The position numbers and the translations under genes were made by a program. Source: Flavobacteriaceae bacterium (lineage in GTDB: Bacteria > Bacteroidota > Bacteroidia > Flavobacteriales > Flavobacteriaceae). From it: DNA of 64,000 nucleotides. Below are positions 47,191 to 55,590 of this stretch, one piece after another; the first letter of the stretch is position 1, and every line of letters begins with the position of its first letter. Below the pieces are notes generated by a model. That model was not told the origin of the DNA. It did not search any database and saw nothing but the letters and a program-made list of their open reading frames with translations. The stretch covers positions 372,001-436,000 of the forward strand of contig JAGYKX010000005.1 of assembly GCA_018401115.1 (NCBI GenBank), read 5' to 3'.

Positions 47191-48242
47191 GACAATGTAT
47201 AAAGGGTTTCTATGAGTTTTTTATTTTCATCTGGGGTACCTACTGTAAGCCTCAGGGTGTTTTCACAATGAAGCTGTTTAGACCTATTTCTCACTACAAT
47301 ACCCTGGTCTAATAATTGGTGGTATCTCAGATCTGCATGATCTACTCGGACCAGCACAAAATTGGCTTCTGAAGGAAATACTTCTTTTACAAAGGAAAGG
47401 TCCTTTAAAGCATTTTCGAGTACTCTTCTTTGTGCTACAATCAGATTCACTTCGCTCTGGATTCGTTCTCCTTGCTCCAATCGCTCTTGTGCCTTTGATT
47501 GAGTGAGTTCATTGACATTGTAGGGCGGTTTAATTTTGTGCAGCAAACTTATAATTTCTGGAGAAGCCATGAGCATACCCAATCGAATACCAGCTAAACC
47601 ATAGGCTTTAGAAAGTGTTTGAATGACCACCAGATTAGGAAAATCTGACAGTCTGTTCACCCAGCTTGGCGCCTCTGTGAAATCTATATAGGCCTCATCT
47701 ACCACTACCAAACCCTTAAAAGAATTAAGAATTTCTTCTATATGAATGCGATCCATAAGATTCCCACTAGGATTGTTGGGACTACAGATAAACAGCATTT
47801 TAGTTGCTGTGAAAGCATGACTTCTATACTGTTCCATGTCTATTTCAAAGGCAGTTGTGAGCGGTATTTCGTGCACTTGAACACTATTAATTCCTGCCAA
47901 TACGCCATACATACCATAAGTGGGTGGAAAAGTAATTACAGTGTCCTGATTGGGTTCACAAAAGGCGCGGAATAATAAATCCAGTACTTCATCACTACCG
48001 TTCCCAAACAGCAATTGGTTTTCAGGTAGATTTTTTAAAGAAGCCATGCTGCTGCGGAGCGACCTTTGTAAAGGGTCCGGATACCTATTGACCCCTGTCT
48101 CATTGGGATTTTCATTAGCATCTAAAAACACCATCTTAGTCCCATTAGACACATATTCGTCTCTAGCAGAGGTATATGGAGCCAATGATTTCACATTCTC
48201 TCTACATAGGTCCAGGGGATTAAATTCGCTCTTATTCTCCAT
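47187..48242 (-). CDS. hisC: Histidinol-phosphate aminotransferase
   Basis: A 351-residue fold-type I PLP enzyme. The PLP Lys is in [16 protein letters not shown], preceded by [10 protein letters not shown] and CSPNNPSGN. It transaminates imidazole acetol phosphate. It overlaps the hisD 3' end by 11 bases. Confidence 0.96.
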   Translation of the reverse strand: MENKSEFNPLDLCRENVKSLAPYTSARDEYVSNGTKMVFLDANENPNETGVNRYPDPLQRSLRSSMASLKNLPENQLLFGNGSDEVLDLLFRAFCEPNQDTVITFPPTYGMYGVLAGINSVQVHEIPLTTAFEIDMEQYRSHAFTATKMLFICSPNNPSGNLMDRIHIEEILNSFKGLVVVDEAYIDFTEAPSWVNRLSDFPNLVVIQTLSKAYGLAGIRLGMLMASPEIISLLHKIKPPYNVNELTQSKAQERLEQGERIQSEVNLIVAQRRVLENALKDLSFVKEVFPSEANFVLVRVDHADLRYHQLLDQGIVVRNRSKQLHCENTLRLTVGTPDENKKLIETLYTLS

Positions 48243-49524
48243 CTCTCAAATCGTTTAAACGAATACTTACCGCATTTTTATGAGCGTCTAAGCCTTCTGC
48301 AGCAGCCATTAATTCGATACTCTTTCCTAAGGATTGTAAGCCTTTTGCACTCAATTTCTGAAAACTAATACTATTTAAAAAAGCATCTAAATTAACCCCA
48401 CTATACTGTCTGGCATATCCGTTGGTCGGTAGGGTATGATTGGTTCCTGAAGCATAATCACCTGCACTTTCTGGACTGTAATTACCTATAAAAACTGAGC
48501 CTGCAGCGCTTAAGTGATCAAGGTAATAGGCTTCTTCTGACACGCACAATATGTAGTGTTCAGGGGCATATTGGTTAATTAAGGACACCGCAGCTTCTTT
48601 AGTTTCCAGAAAAATCATTTTACTGTTCTCCAAAGCTTTACTAGCAATCTCTTTTCTAGATAATACCGCACATTGAGCCATTAATTCTTGGCTTACTTCT
48701 TCAATGAGCGGCTCATAGGTGGTCACAAAAATAACCTGACTGTCTGGACCATGCTCTGCTTGAGAAAGTAAATCTGATGCAATGTAGGAAGCCTTGGCTG
48801 TTTGGTCTGCCATCACCAGTAACTCACTAGGACCTGCGGGCATATCTATGGCTACGTCATATCTGGTAGCCCATTGTTTGGCCACGGTAACATATTGATT
48901 ACCCGGTCCAAAAATTTTATAGACTTTAGGTACCTGAACAGTACCAAAAGTCATGGCAGCTATGGCCTGAATACCCCCTATTTTAAATAATTTAGTGACC
49001 CCACACAAGGAAGCTGCAAATAAAATAGCGGGGTGTATGGTGCCTGATTTGTCTGGAGGCGTACACAACACAATCTCTTTGCAACCGGCAATTTGAGCCG
49101 GAATGGCCAACATTAAAATAGTAGAAAATAGCGGTGCAGAGCCCCCTGGAATATAAATACCTACTTTTTCAATGGGCCTTTTTTCTTGCCAACAGTGCAC
49201 TCCTTCTATATTTTCTACAGATACCTCAGGAGTTATTTGTGCGCGATGAAAAGCTGCTATTTGATCTTTTGCTTGAATAATGGCTTGTTGTAGCTCAGGA
49301 GCTACTAGTTGCTTAGCATCTTCAATTTCTTTTACAGAGACCTTAAAATCGCTTAAAGATACACCGTCAAATTTCTCTGTAAATTGGGTGATAGCCTTGT
49401 CTCCATTGGCTTTGATATTCTTAAAAACATCAGAAACAATCGGTTCAATATCTTGATAGGAAGCAGTAGGTCTTTTTAGAATATCTTCCCATTCTGTCTT
49501 TATAGGGTTTTTATATACATTCAT
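48232..49524 (-). CDS. hisD: Histidinol dehydrogenase
   Basis: A 430-residue NAD- and zinc-dependent enzyme that oxidises histidinol to histidine in two steps. The NAD loop IFGPGNQYVTVAK, the signature DMPAGPSELLVMAD and QAEHGPDSQ segment, and the C-terminal zinc ligand region (AEGLDAHKNAVSIR) are all intact. It begins 1 base after hisG and overlaps hisC. Confidence 0.97.
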   Translation of the reverse strand: MNVYKNPIKTEWEDILKRPTASYQDIEPIVSDVFKNIKANGDKAITQFTEKFDGVSLSDFKVSVKEIEDAKQLVAPELQQAIIQAKDQIAAFHRAQITPEVSVENIEGVHCWQEKRPIEKVGIYIPGGSAPLFSTILMLAIPAQIAGCKEIVLCTPPDKSGTIHPAILFAASLCGVTKLFKIGGIQAIAAMTFGTVQVPKVYKIFGPGNQYVTVAKQWATRYDVAIDMPAGPSELLVMADQTAKASYIASDLLSQAEHGPDSQVIFVTTYEPLIEEVSQELMAQCAVLSRKEIASKALENSKMIFLETKEAAVSLINQYAPEHYILCVSEEAYYLDHLSAAGSVFIGNYSPESAGDYASGTNHTLPTNGYARQYSGVNLDAFLNSISFQKLSAKGLQSLGKSIELMAAAEGLDAHKNAVSIRLNDLRDGE

Positions 49525-49525
49525 A

Positions 49526-50386
49526 TTACAAAACCATTTTCTCTATTGGGCACACTAAAATACTTTCTGCACCTGCTAATTTTAACAAATCTATTACTTC
49601 CCAAAAAGAATCTTTCTGAATGACCGTGTGCACAGAGCTCCATCCCGCTTCTGCTAAGGGTAGCACTGTGGGACTTTTCATACCAGGAAGTATGTTCAAC
49701 ACAGCATCTAACTTTTCATTAGGCACATTGAGTAGTACATATTTAGATTCTCTAGCCCTAAGGACCGATTTAATTCTAAAGACAAGTTTTTCTAAAATAG
49801 GCCTAATTTCTGAAGAAAGTTCTGGTGAAACCGCCAGGACAGCCTCACTTTTTAAAATGACATCTACCTCTTTAAGGTTGTTTTTAAATAAGGTACTACC
49901 ACTAGAGACAATATCACAGATGGCGTCTGCCAAACCAATATTCGGTGCAATCTCTACAGATCCATTAATTATATGTATGTCTGCATGAATACTGTTTTTT
50001 TTCAAATAAGATTGAACAGTGTTCGGGTATGAAGTGGCAATCTTTATTCCGTCAAAATCCTTTACCCCATTGTAAGGCGTATCTTTTGGAATGGCCATAG
50101 ACACTTTACATTTGGAAAATCCTAACTTCTCTGCAATAGCAATACCATCTCCCTTTTCAATAAGTACATTCTCCCCAATAATGGCAATGTCTACCACACC
50201 GTCTTTAAGGTATTGTGGAATGTCTCCATTTCTAAGGTAAAAGACCTCTAAGTCAAAATTTCTGGCCATGGCTTTTAATTGGTCTTTTCCATTGTCTATA
50301 GAAATCCCACATGCCTTCAATAAATCAATAGAGTCGTCATGTAAACGTCCACTCTTTTGAATCGCAATTTTAAGTCTGTTCTTCAT
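49526..50386 (-). CDS. hisG: ATP phosphoribosyltransferase (long form)
   Basis: First structural gene of the his operon. I use ATG 50386 (MKNRLKIAIQKSGRLHDDS), giving 286 residues. The frame stays open to 50428 but those extra codons run through the terminator hairpin, so they cannot be the start. Catalytic-domain blocks GVVDIAIIGENVL and ADAICDIVSSGSTL are present, followed by the regulatory ACT-like C-terminal domain of the long form, so HisZ is not needed. It commits ATP and PRPP to histidine synthesis and should be feedback-inhibited by histidine. Confidence 0.97.
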   Translation of the reverse strand: MKNRLKIAIQKSGRLHDDSIDLLKACGISIDNGKDQLKAMARNFDLEVFYLRNGDIPQYLKDGVVDIAIIGENVLIEKGDGIAIAEKLGFSKCKVSMAIPKDTPYNGVKDFDGIKIATSYPNTVQSYLKKNSIHADIHIINGSVEIAPNIGLADAICDIVSSGSTLFKNNLKEVDVILKSEAVLAVSPELSSEIRPILEKLVFRIKSVLRARESKYVLLNVPNEKLDAVLNILPGMKSPTVLPLAEAGWSSVHTVIQKDSFWEVIDLLKLAGAESILVCPIEKMVL

Positions 50387-50397
50387 AATTATTTTAA

Positions 50398-50436
50398 TAA
50401 AAAAATAAAAACCCGTTTGATTGCTCAAACGGGTTT
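50398..50436 (-). terminator. his attenuator terminator hairpin
   Basis: On the minus strand arms at 50426-50436 and 50409-50419 pair perfectly over 11 bases (AAACCCGTTTG with CAAACGGGTTT) around a 6-base loop AGCAAT, followed by a long T-rich tract ending 12 bases before the hisG ATG. It stands between the His leader ORF and hisG. The loop could also pair with ATTGTT further upstream, a possible antiterminator contact. Confidence 0.85.
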
Positions 50437-50465
50437 CAATATGGTTGCTAACAACAATACATCAT

Positions 50466-50519
50466 TACCTCGCCTGAGCGCAGTATATAATATGATGATG
50501 TGTATGTGTTTGTGTCATA
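50466..50519 (-). CDS. hisL: his operon leader peptide
   Basis: An ORF of 17 codons reading MTQTHTHHHIIYCAQAR and then TAA. Four of its first nine residues are His, three in a row. It lies about 30 bases before the attenuator stem and about 80 bases before hisG, in the same direction. Ribosome stalling at these codons when charged His-tRNA is scarce would prevent terminator formation, as in enterobacterial hisL. It is too short for routine ORF calling. Function is inferred from arrangement, not tested. Confidence 0.8.
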
Positions 50520-50528
50520 ATTAAAGAA

Positions 50529-50536
50529 CAAAAGTA
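50529..50536 (-). promoter_or_regulatory. -7 box (TACTTTTG) of the his operon
   Basis: The minus strand reads TACTTTTG, an exact TAnnTTTG match, 9 bases before the leader-peptide ATG at 50519. Transcription starting near 50522 would place the leader ORF almost at the mRNA 5' end. The -33 box is weak. It explains why the leader ORF has no visible ribosome binding site. Confidence 0.55.
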
Positions 50537-50643
50537 ATCAATTCCTTTAAATTGGCATGAGATAATTAAATAGTTTTTAAAATATCACAAACCCCTAAAG
50601 CCTTGTGAAAAATATTTAAAAAGGGGTGCCTATGAATACAGAT

Positions 50644-51459
50644 TTAGTTATTCCCCAAAATAATAGGCATTCCTGAATCTCCACTACCTATCACAATCAC
50701 TTTTGAATTTGGCGATTCAGATAATTTAATAGTAGCTTCAATCCCTTTATCTTGTAAAATTTTATCTGTAAGAGAAGCACTCAGAATTCTGTTAGCATCT
50801 GCCTTACCTTGAGCTTCAATAATCTGACGCTCTGCTTCTTTAGAAGCCGTAATAAGCTTAAACTCGTACTCCAAAGACTCCTGTTCTTGCTTTAGTTTAC
50901 TCTCAATAGCGGTTTTAATAGTCGCTGGCAAGGTAACATCTCTTACTAATACTTCATTTAATTGAATGTACTGCCCGTCTACAATTTTTCTGGTCTCTTC
51001 GTAAATCTCTGATTGAATCGCGTCCCTTTTACTAGAATACAATTGCTCAGGAGTATATCTGCCCACTACAGAACGAGCGGCAGATCTGATGGTTGGCAAC
51101 AATACTCTTTGAACATAAGCTTCTCCTTTATCTTGGTGTAATTTTCCTAAAAACTCATATTTAGGCTCAAACCAAACTGAGGCGTCTAACTTAATTTCCA
51201 ATCCATTAGAAGATAGTACTTGCATTTTTTCAAATACTTCTTGCTGACGCACTTCATAAATGAACACTTTGTTCCATGGGGCAATCACATGGAAACCTTC
51301 TCCTAAAGGCGGCTCATCTGTTACTACACCATTTCCAAATGTCTTATAAAGTACTCCTGCCCTACCAGAACCTATTGTCAAAGTAGATTTAGAAACAAAA
51401 ACGATTAATACAATAAATAAAATAATAAGTGGCATGGCCACTTTAGGTAATTTGTCCAT
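50644..51459 (-). CDS. Prohibitin-type SPFH membrane protein
   Basis: A protein of 271 residues when started at ATG 51459 (MDKLPKVAMPLIILFIVLIV). The N-terminal hydrophobic segment is a membrane anchor, then the band-7 domain (AGVLYKTFGNGVV, GEGFHVIAPWNKVFIYEVRQQEV) and an Ala/Glu-rich stalk (KLKQEQESLEYEFKL, AERQIIEAQGKADANRIL). It should form a periplasm-facing scaffold. It is a paralogue of the lipoprotein-type SPFH gene at 14154-14924. It follows fabG on the same strand by about 40 bases. Confidence 0.9.
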   Translation of the reverse strand: MDKLPKVAMPLIILFIVLIVFVSKSTLTIGSGRAGVLYKTFGNGVVTDEPPLGEGFHVIAPWNKVFIYEVRQQEVFEKMQVLSSNGLEIKLDASVWFEPKYEFLGKLHQDKGEAYVQRVLLPTIRSAARSVVGRYTPEQLYSSKRDAIQSEIYEETRKIVDGQYIQLNEVLVRDVTLPATIKTAIESKLKQEQESLEYEFKLITASKEAERQIIEAQGKADANRILSASLTDKILQDKGIEATIKLSESPNSKVIVIGSGDSGMPIILGNN

Positions 51460-51498
51460 AATTGATAATTTTTGATAAAGGTACAATAAAATGTACTT

Positions 51499-52245
51499 TT
51501 AAGTTAGCATTCCACCATCTACATTTAAAACCTGACCAGTGACATAGGCAGATAAATCAGAAGCCAAAAATACGCATGCATTGGCTACATCTTCTGGACT
51601 TCCGCCTCTTTTTAGCGGAATGCCATCTCTCCAAGATTGCACCGTCTTTTCATCCAGTTTATCTGTCATTTCTGTTTCAATAAATCCTGGAGCAATGGCG
51701 TTACAGCGAATGTTTCTAGAACCCAATTCAAGGGCTATGGATTTTGTAAATCCAATCATTCCTGCTTTTGACGCTGCATAATTAGATTGACCAGCATTTC
51801 CTTTGACTCCCACCACACTACTCATATTAATAATACTACCAGAGCGTTGTTTTAGAAAGGTGCGCTGGGTTGCTTTAGTCATATTAAATACAGATTTTAG
51901 GTTAATTTCTATCACTGCGTCAAAATCTTCCTCTGACATGCGCATAAGAAGATTATCTTTAGTCACTCCAGCATTGTTAATTAAAATATCTATAGTGCCA
52001 AAATCTGCTACTACAGCAGTGACCAAAGCTTCTGCCTGTTCAAATTTTGAGGCATCGCTTTTATAAGCCTTTGCTTTAACGCCCAATTGGGTTAATTCTT
52101 CTTCTAAAGCTAGCGCTGGTGCCTCACTAGAAGCATATGTAAAAGCTACGTTGGCTCCGTGTGCTGCAAATATTTTAGCAATTCCCATGCCAATACCTCT
52201 ACTAGCACCAGTAATAATGGCTGTTTTGTTTTCTAATAATTTCAT
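51499..52245 (-). CDS. fabG: 3-oxoacyl-ACP reductase
   Basis: A 248-residue short-chain dehydrogenase. The NADPH loop [23 protein letters not shown], the catalytic Ser in NMSSVVG and YAASKAG with Tyr-Lys, and the C-terminal [10 protein letters not shown] are all typical FabG. It reduces 3-oxoacyl-ACP in fatty-acid elongation. It sits between a terminator (52301-52327) and the SPFH gene, so it probably has its own promoter, though I did not recognise the boxes. Confidence 0.93.
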   Translation of the reverse strand: MKLLENKTAIITGASRGIGMGIAKIFAAHGANVAFTYASSEAPALALEEELTQLGVKAKAYKSDASKFEQAEALVTAVVADFGTIDILINNAGVTKDNLLMRMSEEDFDAVIEINLKSVFNMTKATQRTFLKQRSGSIINMSSVVGVKGNAGQSNYAASKAGMIGFTKSIALELGSRNIRCNAIAPGFIETEMTDKLDEKTVQSWRDGIPLKRGGSPEDVANACVFLASDLSAYVTGQVLNVDGGMLT

Positions 52246-52300
52246 GATAATTTATTAAATATATTGTGGTAAATATAATAGAAGTACTGAGCTTAGACCA

Positions 52301-52327
52301 AAAAAAATCCCGCAAAAAGCGGGATTT
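52301..52327 (-). terminator. Rho-independent terminator after sucD
   Basis: On the minus strand arms at 52319-52327 and 52305-52313 form a perfect 9-base-pair GC-rich stem (AAATCCCGC with GCGGGATTT) with a 5-base loop and a run of seven T. It lies about 20 bases past the reconstructed sucD stop at 52348. Its position also supports that the real sucD ends at 52348. Confidence 0.85.
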
Positions 52328-52347
52328 AATATCACTTAGAATAAATA

Positions 52348-53222
52348 TTATCCTAAGAACTTCTTTTACTTTCTTTCCAATTTCTGCAGGAGAATCTACT
52401 ACGTGAATCCCAGAAGCTCTCATAATGGCCTTTTTAGCTTGTGCCGTGTCATCTGAACCACCTACAATAGCACCGGCATGTCCCATAGTTCTTCCAGCAG
52501 GAGCTGTTTCTCCAGCAATAAAGCCAATGATTGGTTTTTTGCTACCACTTTCCTTGTACCATTTAGCTGCGTCTGCTTCTAATTGACCTCCTATTTCTCC
52601 AATCATTACAACTGCTTCGGTTTCTGGATCATTGATCAGTAATTCCACCGCTTCTTTTGTGGTAGTTCCAATGATTGGATCTCCACCAATTCCAATAGCA
52701 GTAGTAATGCCCAATCCTTGTCTTACGACCTGATCAGCTGCCTCGTATGTTAAGGTTCCAGACTTAGAAACAATACCCTACGGTACCTTTCTTAAAAACA
52801 AAACCAGGCATAATACCTACTTTGGCTTCTCCAGGTGTAATGACCCCAGGACAGTTTGGACCAATTAGTCTGGTAGGCATATTTTTGATATAATCGTTTA
52901 CTTTCACCATATCTGCTACAGGAATACCTTCTGTGATGGTAATGATTACTTTAATTCCTGCATCTGCCGCTTCCATAATGGCATCGGCCGCGAAGGCCGG
53001 AGGAACAAATAAAATAGAAGTGTCTGCGCCAACTTGAGTAACAGCATCTGAAACCGTATTAAAAACAGGTTTTCCTAGGTGGGTTTGTCCTCCTTTTCCT
53101 GGAGTAACTCCTCCTACCAATTGCGTTCCGTATTCGATCATTTGTTCCGCGTGAAAAGTACCCTCTCCTCCTGTGAAACCTTGAACGATAATCTTTGAAT
53201 CTTTATTGACTAAAACACTCAT
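52348..53222 (-). pseudogene. sucD: Succinyl-CoA synthetase alpha subunit, interrupted by two single-base insertions
   Basis: The N-terminal frame from ATG 53222 gives [18 protein letters not shown] and runs to KKGTVG, then ends at a stop at 52764. Deleting one T at 52775 (minus-strand sense) restores [20 protein letters not shown] and the rest of the protein, including the active-site [10 protein letters not shown] second extra base at 52354, just before the end, hides the natural KKVKEVLG end and stop at 52350-52348. With both removed the product is exactly 290 residues, the normal SucD length. The partner sucC is not in the window. Because SucD is a TCA enzyme, assembly or read error is as likely as real loss. 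Confidence 0.85.
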
Positions 53223-53245
53223 ATCTCTATTTTAAAAATTTTAAG

Positions 53246-53253
53246 CAAAAGTA
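53246..53253 (-). promoter_or_regulatory. -7 box (TACTTTTG) upstream of sucD
   Basis: The minus strand reads TACTTTTG, matching TAnnTTTG exactly, 24 bases before the sucD ATG at 53222 and within the 57-base gap after the LpxD-like gene. It suggests sucD can be transcribed apart from the lpx genes. No good -33 box is seen. Confidence 0.45.
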
Positions 53254-53279
53254 GCCTTTTGTAAGGGAAAATTAAAAAT

Positions 53280-54221
53280 TTAAAGGGCTTTATTCTGTTT
53301 GTTTTGAAACAATTTGGGCAATTGTTTTAGCTGAGCCAATTGTTTTAGTTGCTCCCTTGACTCTTGCACTGGAGTGCCGAAATAAGACTTGCCTCCTGGA
53401 ATGGATTTAGTGACCCCAGTTTGCCCCATCACTACTGCTTTTTCCCCTATAATAATTCCACTCGTGGTACCCACTTGACCCCATAAGGTCACACGGTCTT
53501 CTATAATAACACAACCTGCGACTCCTGTTTGAGATGCTATAAGGCAGTGTTTGCCAATCACTGTATCATGCCCAATATGCACTTGATTGTCCAATTTTGT
53601 ACCTGATCCAATGGTGGTTGTACCACTCACTCCTTTATCTATGGTACAAAGGGCCCCAATCTCTACATGGTTTTCAATTTTGACCGTCCCGGTCGAAACT
53701 AATTTATCATGACCCTCTGCCCTATTTTTATAGTAAAAAGCGTCTGCACCAATGACCGTTCCTGCATGAATAATCACATGATCACCAATGGTGATATGGT
53801 CATAGATCACCACATTTGGATGTATAACACAATGCTTTCCAATCGTGACATGATTGCCTATGAAGGCTTGAGGTTGTATCAGGGTGTGTTCCCCTATTTG
53901 AGCAGTGGCAGCTATATTGGCTTGTGCTGGGATAAAGGGTTTGAAATGTTTGCTCAGCACATTGAAATCACGAAAAGGATCGTCTGAAATTAATAGTGCT
54001 TTACCTTGTGGACAGGGCACTTCCTTATTGATCAATACAATGGTGGCAGCTGAGTTTAGTGCCTTTTCATAATATTTGGGATGGTCTACAAATACAATAT
54101 CTCCAGGGGTCACCACATGAATCTCGTTCATCCCTGTAACTGGGAACATTGGGTCTCCAACATAAGAGACCCCGATGATTGTAGCAATGTCTTGGAGTGT
54201 TTGAGGTGATGAAAACTTCAT
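53280..54221 (-). CDS. LpxD-family N-acyltransferase paralogue 2
   Basis: A 313-residue LpxD-type left-handed beta-helix protein. The N-terminal domain (GVSYVGDPMFPVTGMNEIHVVTPGDIVFVDHPKYYEKAL) is intact and the helix repeats are continuous. The catalytic His is in VHIGHDTVIG. It lies 4 bases after efp and is the last gene of the lpx-efp unit. Its sequence is more diverged than the housekeeping LpxD at 56991-58004, so a distinct acyl or sugar specificity is likely. The order lpxD-lpxC/fabZ-lpxA-efp-LpxD-like-sucD is, as far as I recall, common in flavobacteria. Confidence 0.85.
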   Translation of the reverse strand: MKFSSPQTLQDIATIIGVSYVGDPMFPVTGMNEIHVVTPGDIVFVDHPKYYEKALNSAATIVLINKEVPCPQGKALLISDDPFRDFNVLSKHFKPFIPAQANIAATAQIGEHTLIQPQAFIGNHVTIGKHCVIHPNVVIYDHITIGDHVIIHAGTVIGADAFYYKNRAEGHDKLVSTGTVKIENHVEIGALCTIDKGVSGTTTIGSGTKLDNQVHIGHDTVIGKHCLIASQTGVAGCVIIEDRVTLWGQVGTTSGIIIGEKAVVMGQTGVTKSIPGGKSYFGTPVQESREQLKQLAQLKQLPKLFQNKQNKAL

Positions 54222-54225
54222 TCTG

Positions 54226-54792
54226 CTACTCTTTCACTCTTTCCATATAGGCCCCTTTCTCGGTGTCTATCTTAATCTTGTCTCCTTCATTAATAAAAAG
54301 AGGGACATTTACCTGTGCTCCAGTCTCTACTGTAGCTGGTTTAGTGGCATTTGTAGCGGTATTTCCTTTTACTCCCGGTTCGGTATAGGTTACCTCTAAC
54401 ACAATACTGGCAGGCATGTCTACAGATAGAGGTGAACTGTCTTCAGTATTAAATAAAATGGTGACCACGGTGCCTTCTTTTAAAAGCCCTGGAGCGTCTA
54501 AAGAAGATTCGGGAAGGGTAATTTGATTGTAATCTTCGGTATTCATGAAGTGATAGGTATTACCTTCTGGATAAAGATATTGGTAAGACCTTGTCTCTAC
54601 ACGAACTTCCTCAATTTTATGACCAGCAGAAAAAGTATTGTCCAATACTTTACCATTACTGACACTTTTAAGCTTAGTTCTAACAAATGCTGGGCCTTTT
54701 CCAGGTTTAACGTGAAGAAATTCAATGATTTTATAAATATCGTTGTTGTATCTAATGCACAAGCCTTTTCTAATATCTGATGTAGATGCCAT
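54226..54792 (-). CDS. efp: Elongation factor P
   Basis: A 188-residue EF-P. The KOW-like N-terminal domain carries HVKPGKGPAFVRTKLKS, where the modifiable Lys stands at the tip of the loop (PGKG). OB-fold domains II and III follow, ending in GDKIKIDTEKGAYMERVKE. EF-P rescues ribosomes stalled at polyproline. It sits between lpxA (12 bases) and the LpxD-like gene (4 bases), a placement typical of this phylum. Confidence 0.96.
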   Translation of the reverse strand: MASTSDIRKGLCIRYNNDIYKIIEFLHVKPGKGPAFVRTKLKSVSNGKVLDNTFSAGHKIEEVRVETRSYQYLYPEGNTYHFMNTEDYNQITLPESSLDAPGLLKEGTVVTILFNTEDSSPLSVDMPASIVLEVTYTEPGVKGNTATNATKPATVETGAQVNVPLFINEGDKIKIDTEKGAYMERVKE

Positions 54793-54804
54793 ATTTTTAT
54801 TGTC

Positions 54805-55590
54805 TTAATTATTACTAAAATATCCTTTCATAATACCCCTTTGTGAATCCCTAATGAACTGAAGAATTTCATCCCTTTCATTGGTCGCTTCCATTTCTGC
54901 TTCTATAATTTGAACGGCTTGGGTATTGTTGTAATTTCTTTGGTAGAGTATTCTGTAAATATTCTGAATCTCTCTAATTTTATCTGTGTCAAACCCCCTT
55001 CTTCTCAAACCCACAGAGTTTATACCTACATAAGAAAGTGGCTCCCTAGCCGCTTTTACAAACGGGGGCACATCTTTTCTTACCAAAGAGCCTCCTGTAA
55101 CAAATGCATGTTGCCCAATAGATACAAACTGGTGTACGGCCACTAGACCAGCTAAAACTACATTTTCACCAATGGTTACATGGCCCGCTAAGGTAGAATT
55201 ATTAGAAAAAATAGCGTTATTACCCACCAAACAATCGTGGGCAATATGGCAATATGCCATTATGAGACAATTTGAACCTATGACAGTTTTCATTCTATCC
55301 GTAGTTCCTTTATTGATAGTTACACATTCTCTTATTGTGGTGTAATCACCTATTTCTACCGTTGTTTCCTCTCCATTGTATTTTAAATCTTGTGGTGGAG
55401 CGGAAATAACTGCTCCAGGAAAAATATTACAGTTTTTACCAATTCGGGCACCTTCCATGATGGTTACGCTGGATCCTATCCAAGTGCCTTCTCCAATAAT
55501 GACATTATTGTGAATGGTCGTGAAGGGTTCTACTACAACATTTTTGGCAATTTTCGCACCTGGGTGTATATAAGCTAAGGGCTGATTCAT
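54805..55590 (-). CDS. lpxA: UDP-N-acetylglucosamine acyltransferase
   Basis: A 261-residue left-handed beta-helix enzyme that starts lipid A synthesis. The hexapeptide repeats run through VTIMEGARIGKNCNIFPGAVIS, and the catalytic His is in CHIAHDCLVG. The C-terminal helical part (GFDTDKIREIQNIYRILY) is complete. Its start follows the lpxC/fabZ stop directly (55590/55591), so coupling is absolute. Confidence 0.96.
   Translation of the reverse strand: MNQPLAYIHPGAKIAKNVVVEPFTTIHNNVIIGEGTWIGSSVTIMEGARIGKNCNIFPGAVISAPPQDLKYNGEETTVEIGDYTTIRECVTINKGTTDRMKTVIGSNCLIMAYCHIAHDCLVGNNAIFSNNSTLAGHVTIGENVVLAGLVAVHQFVSIGQHAFVTGGSLVRKDVPPFVKAAREPLSYVGINSVGLRRRGFDTDKIREIQNIYRILYQRNYNNTQAVQIIEAEMEATNERDEILQFIRDSQRGIMKGYFSNN

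Noticed and set aside
50387..50428. Upstream in-frame start for hisG at 50428.
   Set aside because: The extra codons run through the attenuator stem and T tract; family homology starts at ATG 50386.
50580..50625. Possible terminator with ACCCCT and AGGGGT arms after the second SPFH gene.
   Set aside because: The loop would be over 20 bases and no T tract follows, so it is not convincing.
52202..52347. Apparent extension of sucD into the fabG start.
   Set aside because: It comes from the second inserted base at 52354; the extra residues run through the terminator hairpin and are hydrophobic nonsense.
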